Source: Polycyclovorans sp046565985 (GTDB lineage: Bacteria; Pseudomonadota; Gammaproteobacteria; Nevskiales; Nevskiaceae). From it: a stretch of DNA of 30,679 nucleotides. Below the pieces are notes generated by a model. That model was not told where the DNA came from. It saw nothing but the letters and a program-made list of their open reading frames with translations, and did not search any database. Positions 24,613-30,679 of the stretch are shown piece after piece; positions within the stretch are counted from its first letter, which is position 1, and every line of letters begins with the position of its first letter. The stretch covers positions 1-30,679 of the forward strand of contig JBKHXN010000095.1 of assembly GCA_046565985.1 (NCBI GenBank), read 5' to 3'. A program made the position numbers and the translations under genes.

Positions 24613-24732
24613 CTACTCCCGCATGCGGCCTCCAAGTTGCAGGCGTATGCGGATGGCCCAGATGTCCCGTAGTTTGAACGGCGCTTTCTGACCGACGAGT
24701 TTGCCTTTGTTCCATGACGCTCTCTGTTTGAA
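24613..24732 (-). pseudogene. N-terminal remnant of a tyrosine recombinase (integrase)
   Basis: The frame reads KQRASWNKGKLVGQKAPFKL and continues RDIWAIRIRLQLGGRMRE before a stop. From memory of the family, small site-specific integrases start with W-N-K-G-K/R-L-x-G-Q-K-x-P and A-I-R-V-R-L-Q-L, and continue with a D-L-A-L-F-N-L-A-I-D-S-K-L-R segment. Here the match breaks off right after G-R-M-R, next to the coaX stop, so at least four fifths of the gene including all catalytic residues is missing. The frame stays open upstream to 24843, but that part is not family-like. It marks an old integration or deletion event. Confidence 0.6.
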
Positions 24733-24812
24733 CTTCAGTTCGGTTGTTTCTCTCGCGGCCTCCCGTGTTGATGGAGAGAACCATTCTCCTGCTGCACCGA
24801 TTACGGGACTGA

Positions 24813-24834
24813 CACATGACGACATGTTCATGTG
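24813..24834. repeat. Inverted repeat upstream of the accessory operon
   Basis: CACATGA (24813-24819) and TCATGTG (24828-24834) form a perfect seven-base inverted repeat around an eight-base centre that itself contains ACATGT. It could be an operator for the downstream operon or a recombinase site; nothing in the sequence decides. Confidence 0.4.
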
Positions 24835-24931
24835 ACGGCACAATTAGGTTGCAAGGCGCGACACGTCCGATTACGGTGGAGGCAATAAAAACGGCACGTC
24901 CACTAAACAATGAGCCAGTAGGGGGGGACTC

Positions 24932-27574
24932 ATGACGCTCATGGAACGGGCGACGCGCCCTTATGCAGCGCTAGCCGTTGCGGGCATTGCTGCAGCGGCT
25001 TCGGTCTGGATGCTGGCAGGGGCGGGAACGAACTCCCCGGACGATCCAGCTATCTGGCTGGCCGAGTCGCGCGGTGTGCTACGTGTCGCGGCCGAAACCG
25101 CGGCGGCCGATTTCGAGATTCCCCTGCAGGCCGGCGGGCGCGCCGTCGCCGCAGACCGCACCCGGGGCACGGTATGGATGCTGTCGCAACGGACCCTGCT
25201 GGCATACGACCGTGCCGGCGCTTTCCTCTTCAGTCAGGAAGTCCCGGGCCCGCAGGGCGAGCCGGCGGCACTGGTGGTGGATGCGGTGAGCGGCGTGGTC
25301 TGGCTGGCCCTGCAGTCGCAGATCCGCGCTTACGACCCCACTGGCCAGAACCTGCTGGAACGCGGCCTGGCCAAGCCCGTCTCTGCTACGGCGCTGGACT
25401 CCAGACGCTCCCGCTTCTGGTTTGCCGTCGGCGACACGCTGGAGGCCCTGGATGAATCCGGCGCTCTTGCGGTCAGCCAGCGGCTGGCCGGGATCAAGGC
25501 CATCTCAACCATGGCCTATTCGGTAGAGGCCGACCAATTCTGGGTGGTAGCGGATGGCAAGCTGTTTACCGTCACCCCGGAAGCCGCAGCGGCAACCCTC
25601 GTCTCTCAGCAAAAGGGCTTCAAGGACTTCACCGCCATCGATGCGAACGGCGTCGGCGGTCTGTGGGCCATCGACAAGAAAACCCTGTATGCGCTCAATG
25701 GTACAGGCTCGATCATTCATCGGCTCCGGCTCTTTCAGAACGAATCGCCGGAGCAGCTGGTGGGTTTGGCGGCCAATCCGGCGGACGGCTCGGTCTGGAT
25801 CGCCAGCCCGCGCAGTGTGGCGCATGTCAATGCGAACGGGAGCATCCGGATCAGGACAACCCCCGACCCAGGCGATGGCAAAACCCGTGTGATTCAGGGC
25901 TTGCACCTGGAGACCGGGGCCGCGCTCCCACGCATCGAGATACTCGCGCCTGCAAACAATTCGCTGCTGAACACCGCCCAGCCGACCCTGCGCCTGAGCT
26001 ATTCCGGCGCCGATCTTGACCTGGATTCTATCGCCCTCACGGCCAACGACAATGCCATCGCCGCGACCTGCAATGCCTTGCCCGGGACCGCAGACTGCGT
26101 GCCGGATCAGCCGCTGGCCGATGGCGGCCACGACATCGCCGCAACCATCGCCAATGCATCGGGGGATGCCTCAGAACCGGCACTGGTACGCCTGATCATC
26201 GACACCACCCCGCCTGTCATCACCGTCACCAGCCCACCGAACGGATTTTTGACCAACAATTCCAGTCTGACGATCGCAGGGGCGGTCAGCGAGGCCTCCA
26301 ACCTGACCATCAACAGGAATCCCGTTGCACTCCAGGACCTGCAGTTCTCCTTCGGGCCAGTGACGCTCGCCGAAGGGAGCAATACTTTCGTACTGCGTGC
26401 AATCGATCCGGCGGGCAACGTCGGCACATTGAGCATTGCAGGCGTGCTGGACACGATTCCACCGACTGCGCCGGTTGAGAGCCTGATCGAGATCATCGTT
26501 TCCGGCGAGCAGGCGACTGTCGCCGGGGGTCCTGGAAGCGTGGAAGGCAACGCGCGAATCACCGTGACCAACCTGACCAAGGACCTGCAGGTCGTCGTGA
26601 CCGCGAACGCCGACGGTAGTTTCTCGGCGACGATCGCCGCCAGCTTCGGGGACAAAATTCAGATTCACGCGACGGATGCGGCACAGAACCAGGGCTCGGA
26701 AACGACAATTGAAATCCCGCTTCCGCCCGGCTTCGAGCCTCTCGAGCTTGCGGTCACGTCGCCGTTCAGCGGCGCGGCAATCCCCAGCGATACGGTGCTG
26801 GTGACCGGCACTTTCCGCGGGCCGACCAACGCGGGGGTCAGTGTCAACGGCGCACCTGCGGCTCTGGTCCCCACCGCCAGCGGCTGGAGCTTTTACGCCG
26901 AGACTCCGCTGCAGCTCGGTGGCAATGAGATTGTCGTCAAGGCGGCCGCTCCCGATGGCCGGACCGAATCGCGCTCAATCACGGTGCTTAGCACTGACAG
27001 CAGGCGCTACAGCGTACAAGCGTCTCCGCATCGTGGCTTCGGGCCGCTAAAAGTGAATTTCCAGGTAAGCGATCTGCAACTGCGTGGCATTATCCAGATC
27101 GCTGTGGATTTCGACAGCAATGGCACGACTGACTTCGTGGCGACCGACCCTACGCAGCCGATCACTTTCACTTACACCGGTCTCGGCCTGAGGACTGCAA
27201 CGTTCACCATTTTCGACAAGAACGGCCTTGGTCACCGCCAGTCGGTCTACATCGTTCTGCTCGACCATGCGCAGGTCGATCAGACGTTACGTGCGGTGTG
27301 GAGCGAGTTGACGGCGGCGCTGGCCGCGAGCGACCCAGGGCGCGCTCTGAGCCTGTTCCCGGAGGATTCGCGCGCGACCTACGCGGGTGTTTTTGAAGCA
27401 CTGGCCCCGCACATGAATGAGGTGCTCGCCGACTTCAGCGAGATCGAGCAGGTGCAGCTCGGCACGGACAGCGGCACCTACGCGCTGATGACGCTGTCGG
27501 GGGGTCGGCCACGCGTGTATTTCGTCCAGTTCATTCTGGATGGCGACGGAATCTGGCGGATAGATTCGCTGTGA
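24932..27574 (+). CDS. Exported beta-propeller / Ig-like / PKD-like multidomain protein
   Basis: The 880-residue protein begins with a signal peptide or membrane anchor (YAALAVAGIAAAASVWMLAG). Residues about 45-325 are repeats of the type VWLALQSQIRAYDPTGQ and VWIASPRSVAHVNANG, suggesting a beta-propeller. From about 330 several Ig-like domains follow (starts such as PRIEILAPANNSLLN, PVITVTSPPNGFLTNNSSLT and LAVTSPFSGAAIPSDTVLVT), with the typical DTTPP linker. A PKD-like domain near 695-785 has an acidic loop D726-F-D728-S-N-G-T-T-D734 like a calcium site. The last about 95 residues look like a separate alpha/beta domain (WSELTAALAASDPGRALSLF). The protein is probably periplasmic or surface-exposed. 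ATG 24941 is an alternative start. It overlaps the next gene by four bases (GTGA). Function unknown. Confidence 0.8.
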   Translation: MTLMERATRPYAALAVAGIAAAASVWMLAGAGTNSPDDPAIWLAESRGVLRVAAETAAADFEIPLQAGGRAVAADRTRGTVWMLSQRTLLAYDRAGAFLFSQEVPGPQGEPAALVVDAVSGVVWLALQSQIRAYDPTGQNLLERGLAKPVSATALDSRRSRFWFAVGDTLEALDESGALAVSQRLAGIKAISTMAYSVEADQFWVVADGKLFTVTPEAAAATLVSQQKGFKDFTAIDANGVGGLWAIDKKTLYALNGTGSIIHRLRLFQNESPEQLVGLAANPADGSVWIASPRSVAHVNANGSIRIRTTPDPGDGKTRVIQGLHLETGAALPRIEILAPANNSLLNTAQPTLRLSYSGADLDLDSIALTANDNAIAATCNALPGTADCVPDQPLADGGHDIAATIANASGDASEPALVRLIIDTTPPVITVTSPPNGFLTNNSSLTIAGAVSEASNLTINRNPVALQDLQFSFGPVTLAEGSNTFVLRAIDPAGNVGTLSIAGVLDTIPPTAPVESLIEIIVSGEQATVAGGPGSVEGNARITVTNLTKDLQVVVTANADGSFSATIAASFGDKIQIHATDAAQNQGSETTIEIPLPPGFEPLELAVTSPFSGAAIPSDTVLVTGTFRGPTNAGVSVNGAPAALVPTASGWSFYAETPLQLGGNEIVVKAAAPDGRTESRSITVLSTDSRRYSVQASPHRGFGPLKVNFQVSDLQLRGIIQIAVDFDSNGTTDFVATDPTQPITFTYTGLGLRTATFTIFDKNGLGHRQSVYIVLLDHAQVDQTLRAVWSELTAALAASDPGRALSLFPEDSRATYAGVFEALAPHMNEVLADFSEIEQVQLGTDSGTYALMTLSGGRPRVYFVQFILDGDGIWRIDSL

Positions 27575-28287
27575 GATCAGCAATGGTGCGCAATCCAGTG
27601 ATTCTGTTAAGCATCTTGGCCGCGCTCGCTTCGAGCAGCGCTTGCGGCGGGCTGTTCGGCTATCGCGGTGAGGCCATCGAGGGCCGCGTTATCGATGCTG
27701 CCACCAAACAACCGCTGGCCGGGGTCATCGTGGTTGCGCGTTGGAATCTGGTAGACGTATTGCACGGTGGAGATTATGGGAACTTGCACCTAGAGGAAAC
27801 CGTAACCGCCGCGGACGGCAGCTACCGCTTCGCGGCATGGGGACCGCGCTGGGGATCGCTTTGGGCTATGCACGACGATAGGTCCCCTTGGCTGTACTTC
27901 TTCTGGCAAGGTTATCAGCGTTACTCTGCGAATAACGTGGATGAGAGTTACAAGCCGGGCCCGCTGTCGAATCCGCGCCAGTCTCGGTGGAACGGCGTTG
28001 TTGTGGAGCTCAGGCAACTGGCCGATCCTGAAATCGATGCGAGGGTCAGCATCAGAGCGTTCGAGACGATTCTCACGGGAGACGACGGCTGCGCCTGGCA
28101 GAAGGTCCCCCGCTTGGCGGCCCTGGCCCTGCGCCACCCGGACCCCCAGATCCGCGCCAAATTGCCCACCCTGGACTGGCTGTGGCGGGGCGAACCGAGC
28201 TTGCAGCAGATCAAGTCACCGGATCGCGATCCCGAGGGGCACAAGCGCTGCGCTGATCCGCGAATCGTCTTGAAGGAGTTTCTATGA
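27571..28287 (+). CDS. Exported carboxypeptidase-regulatory-like domain protein, likely lipoprotein
   Basis: The 238-residue protein has an N-terminal hydrophobic segment ILLSILAALASSSA followed by C25, a fair lipoprotein signal although the -3 residue is serine. The next part, IEGRVIDAATKQPLAGVIVV with TAADGSYRFAAWG, is the beta-sandwich of carboxypeptidase regulatory-like domains, which act as extracellular binding or structural modules. The C-terminal half (YQRYSANNVDESYK onward) is not recognised and has two cysteines (DDGCAWQKV, HKRCADPR). The GTG at 27571 overlaps the previous stop; ATG 27583 is an equally plausible start. Its own stop overlaps the ATG of the phospholipase-like gene, with AAGGAG at 28273-28278 inside this gene. 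Confidence 0.78.
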   Translation: MRSAMVRNPVILLSILAALASSSACGGLFGYRGEAIEGRVIDAATKQPLAGVIVVARWNLVDVLHGGDYGNLHLEETVTAADGSYRFAAWGPRWGSLWAMHDDRSPWLYFFWQGYQRYSANNVDESYKPGPLSNPRQSRWNGVVVELRQLADPEIDARVSIRAFETILTGDDGCAWQKVPRLAALALRHPDPQIRAKLPTLDWLWRGEPSLQQIKSPDRDPEGHKRCADPRIVLKEFL

Positions 28288-30437
28288 AAACCAAGGCCTT
28301 ATGGCTGGCATATGCGCTCTGCTCGACCGCCGCTTGGGCATATGAGCGACCCACACACGAGGAGATCACCAAAGCGGCGGCGCTTGCCTCGACGCTCAGC
28401 GCGGACAGCAACCTCGACCGAGTGGGCCTCAACCGCCTGGGAGTCACGCCGACCGATTTGGAGGCGGTCGTCTCGATCGTGCGCTGGGGCACATATGCTG
28501 AAGACGACTTCCCACGGTCCGTCAACCACTTCTTTGACCCGGTCAACGACATTGGCCTGCTGGGCACCTTCAGCAAGTCGCCGGACTGGGCGCTTGGCGA
28601 AACATTCACCACCAACAACTACTCGTACCGCAAGGCAAAAGGCTATTTGCGTGAAGCGATTCTCGCCGCCGATCCGCCCGATTACTACAGCAATCTGACG
28701 CTGATGTATCGCTCGCTCGGTCAGGTCGTGCATCACATTCAGGACATGGCTCAGCCGGAGCATGTGCGCAACGACCAGCACCTTAAGGTCCTCGATACAA
28801 GCCTTTACGAGCGCTTCACCCTAGGGCAGCACACCGGGCCCGATCCTGATGCCGAGGCTCTGTTCTTCCAGAACCTGAACAAGCCTTATGGCGGCCCCGC
28901 CGTACTCGCCAATCCTCGTGAGTATTGGACGACTAAAGCGCGGCAGGGCATGGCCGACTTCACAAACAGCAACTTCGTCAGCAAAGATACCAACTTCCGC
29001 CTGCGGAACGGGCTGCCGGCGGCGGACGCCGAGTACGGCGCTCCGGAACCAACGCCCCTGCCCAGCGAAGTCGTATCGCTTGCAACTCTGTTGCCGCAGG
29101 GCGGTGATGCGCTGTGCGGGGCGTTGCTAACGGATCCGCACATCGTGTTCCCCTCCGGTACGACCTGCAACGTCGAGTTCTACGGCACAGATGTGGTCGA
29201 CCATTACCTGGGTGGGACGAGCGAATTCAACCCGCGCGCATCCTCGCTGTCGGTCTTCGACCAGTACCTGACGCGTTACAACATCGCCTTTATCCAGGTC
29301 GGCAGCTACGGGCAGGATCAGCCCGTGATCTTCGTCGACCGCATCTTCACGCTGAACCGGTTCAACTACGCGGCGGCCCATCCGTTCCTTCTGCCCCGCG
29401 CCGTGGCCTACAGCACCGGCCTGCTGGATCATTTTTTTCGTGGCAAACTCGAGATCACCCTACCAGCTGAAGGCGCGTTCGCGATCGTCGACCACGCTGC
29501 TGAGAGTGGCAATCCGCAATTCAAGAAACTGAAGCTCAGGCTAAGCAACGCGACCCCTCCGTTGCAGACGCCCAATGGCGCGGTCACGCAAGACATGAAC
29601 GGCGGTGTGGTGCGCGCGGTCGTTCGCTACTGGCTCAACCCCTGCTACGAGACCGACCTGTCGGGCGAACTGAACCCGGATGTGCAGGTCCCGTCCGGGT
29701 GCTCGCTCGAAACCTACGTCTCGGGTGGCGAGGGCATTGCGGTGTCAGCGCCGCAGAGCGTCGGCGCACTGCAGGGCGCCGCCGAACTGACCTTCGACTT
29801 TAGCGGCTCGCCGATCCCAGTCAACATCCGCGACGCGCTGCTGCAGGTGGCCTACACCGGTAACCTCGGCGATGAGGCCGATGCGGTTGTTGTCGGTATG
29901 CTGAATATCTCGGAGCCGACCTATCTGACGGTGTTTAACAACACGGATTATTTCGCGCTTGACGGACAATTCTACAAGCCAGAGGAGATCCGCAACGATC
30001 CCGACCTGCTTGCCAAGATTGATTTCGATGGCGACGGCGTAGAAGACATCGATATCGATCCTGTGCCGATTGCCAATGTACGCTATGCGTCCGGAGGAGT
30101 CTTCTGGACGGACGCGGTAACAATCCAGCCGCGCAACTACACGCGGATTGCCGTGCTCGTTGATTCGCAGAGTCCGATCCCACTTGTAGTCCAACGCCAA
30201 TTCCCGAACAGTCCACTCGGGCTCTTTCAGGCCAGTGTGCAGCCGATGAAAGTGCAGCTGACTCGTGATCCGCCGTTTGTATCCGTGATTGAAAAGACAC
30301 GCGGGTTCTATCGGTGGTACTTGCTTTATCTATACAAGAACTGGGGCGCACAGCCGTCCGTGGACGCGATTGACGCTCTGGAGGATGTTGTGCCGGATCC
30401 GGGGCCCACTGAAGCATCGGTTGTCGTTCTTCAGTAG
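28284..30437 (+). CDS. Exported zinc phospholipase C / P1 nuclease-like protein
   Basis: The 717-residue protein has a signal peptide (LWLAYALCSTAAWA, cleavage before Y20). The mature N-terminus YERPTHEEIT (H25) and the segments RWGTYAEDD, NHFFDP (H82) and HHIQDMAQPEH follow the zinc-dependent phospholipase C/P1 nuclease fold. H150, D154 and H160 have the same 4 and 6 spacing as H118, D122 and H128 of Bacillus cereus phospholipase C. A glutamate in SLYERF (E176) may be the last ligand, while the histidine usually four residues before it is leucine. The region from about 390 is unlike known phospholipases and carries DFDGDGVEDIDID (D580-D592), like a calcium-binding loop. Substrate (phospholipid, nucleic acid or other phosphoester) is unknown. 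It is coupled to the lipoprotein gene by ATGA. Confidence 0.8.
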   Translation: MKTKALWLAYALCSTAAWAYERPTHEEITKAAALASTLSADSNLDRVGLNRLGVTPTDLEAVVSIVRWGTYAEDDFPRSVNHFFDPVNDIGLLGTFSKSPDWALGETFTTNNYSYRKAKGYLREAILAADPPDYYSNLTLMYRSLGQVVHHIQDMAQPEHVRNDQHLKVLDTSLYERFTLGQHTGPDPDAEALFFQNLNKPYGGPAVLANPREYWTTKARQGMADFTNSNFVSKDTNFRLRNGLPAADAEYGAPEPTPLPSEVVSLATLLPQGGDALCGALLTDPHIVFPSGTTCNVEFYGTDVVDHYLGGTSEFNPRASSLSVFDQYLTRYNIAFIQVGSYGQDQPVIFVDRIFTLNRFNYAAAHPFLLPRAVAYSTGLLDHFFRGKLEITLPAEGAFAIVDHAAESGNPQFKKLKLRLSNATPPLQTPNGAVTQDMNGGVVRAVVRYWLNPCYETDLSGELNPDVQVPSGCSLETYVSGGEGIAVSAPQSVGALQGAAELTFDFSGSPIPVNIRDALLQVAYTGNLGDEADAVVVGMLNISEPTYLTVFNNTDYFALDGQFYKPEEIRNDPDLLAKIDFDGDGVEDIDIDPVPIANVRYASGGVFWTDAVTIQPRNYTRIAVLVDSQSPIPLVVQRQFPNSPLGLFQASVQPMKVQLTRDPPFVSVIEKTRGFYRWYLLYLYKNWGAQPSVDAIDALEDVVPDPGPTEASVVVLQ

Positions 30438-30451
30438 TGGTGAGCGTTCCC

Positions 30452-30679
30452 ATGAAGCGCAGTCTCCTGGTCTGTATTCTGGTCATCGCAGGCGCGGTGG
30501 TTGCCGCCGCTTTCCTGGCGTTTCCACCATCACGGATGGAGCCAACTGGGGTAGGAGGCGCGCCGTCGCCCGTGCAGCACACAGAGGACGCTAGGGCGTT
30601 GCAGGAGGGATTTGGCCCAGGTGAGAGGGAGTCCCGTGGCGCGCTACCTTCAGGCACGCGCATTGGGAGGGCCCCTAGC
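30452..30679 (+). CDS. Start of a membrane-anchored or secreted protein (cut by window end)
   Basis: The frame opens at ATG 30452, 14 bases after the phospholipase-like gene, and stays open to the last base (76 codons, no stop). The first residues, MKRSLLVCILVIAGAVVAAA then FLAF, form a signal anchor or signal peptide. What follows is Gly/Pro/Ser-rich and charged (EDARALQEGFGPGERESRG), without a recognisable domain so far. A GTG at 30440 is also in frame. Direction and spacing suggest it is the fourth gene of the accessory operon. Function cannot be told from this part. Confidence 0.6.
   Translation, partial: MKRSLLVCILVIAGAVVAAAFLAFPPSRMEPTGVGGAPSPVQHTEDARALQEGFGPGERESRGALPSGTRIGRAPS

Larger units (their letters stand above)
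24609..24931. other. Intergenic boundary region before the accessory operon
   Basis: These 323 bases start the less GC-rich part of the window. They hold a truncated recombinase gene (24613-24732, minus strand), an inverted repeat at 24813-24834, and a direct repeat CCGATTACGG at 24797-24806 and 24867-24876. A weak promoter candidate for the following operon is TTGCAA (24849-24854) with TACGGT (24872-24877), 17 bases apart. AGGGGGGG at 24920-24927 is a strong but closely spaced ribosome-binding site. No intrinsic terminator for coaX is visible. Confidence 0.6.

Noticed and set aside
24733..24843. Upstream part of the recombinase remnant frame as a full small gene
   Set aside because: Residues before K-Q-R-A-S-W show no family likeness and contain the inverted-repeat region, so I limited the pseudogene to the recognisable part.

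Overview
The window looks like chromosome of a GC-rich gammaproteobacterium outside the enteric group. The evidence is gene order: a rhlB helicase gene divergent from trxA-rho, a run coaBC-dut-argB leading away from radC-rpmB-rpmG, pyrE divergent from an exonuclease III gene, and birA-coaX. This resembles Pseudomonas and Chromatiales-type genomes, but I cannot name a genus. From base 1 to about 24.6 kb the genes are densely packed, very GC-rich and mostly housekeeping.

Layout. 1-3.8 kb: the end of a GNAT acetyltransferase, ampG (muropeptide permease) and xth on the minus strand, then pyrE and an exported DUF4124-like protein on the plus strand. 3.8-6.4 kb, minus strand: coaBC, dut, argB (CoA, dUTP and arginine metabolism). 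6.4-9.2 kb: radC, the ribosomal operon rpmB-rpmG with promoter and terminator, and the magnesium transporter mgtE. 9.2-11.2 kb: mtnB-mtnD-mtnC of methionine salvage. Here the mtnD/mtnC junction is interrupted by a 99-base two-hairpin element flanked by an imperfect 38-base duplication of the mtnC start. 11.2-16.1 kb: cysQ, yrfG, rhlB, trxA and rho, the last with a long asparagine/glycine-rich and acidic N-terminal extension. 16.1-20.4 kb, minus strand: purD, a membrane protein, a small lipoprotein, a hydrolase resembling animal MEST, and an HSL-type esterase. 20.5-24.6 kb, plus strand: an M61 peptidase with PDZ domain, plsY, birA and coaX.

Directly after coaX there is a truncated piece of a tyrosine-recombinase gene on the minus strand and about 200 bases of non-coding DNA. 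From there to the end (24.9-30.7 kb) base composition is visibly less GC-rich. The genes form one tightly coupled, probably acquired operon of exported proteins: a large beta-propeller/Ig-like/PKD-like protein, a small carboxypeptidase-regulatory-domain lipoprotein, an exported zinc phospholipase C/P1-nuclease-like protein with a calcium-loop-like motif, and the start of a fourth membrane-anchored or secreted protein cut by the window edge. This is the best candidate for an undescribed system in the window.

Several housekeeping promoters place a -10-like hexamer only 5-9 bases before the start codon (radC, mgtE, mtnB, cysQ, yrfG, the esterase). This suggests frequent leaderless transcription in this organism.
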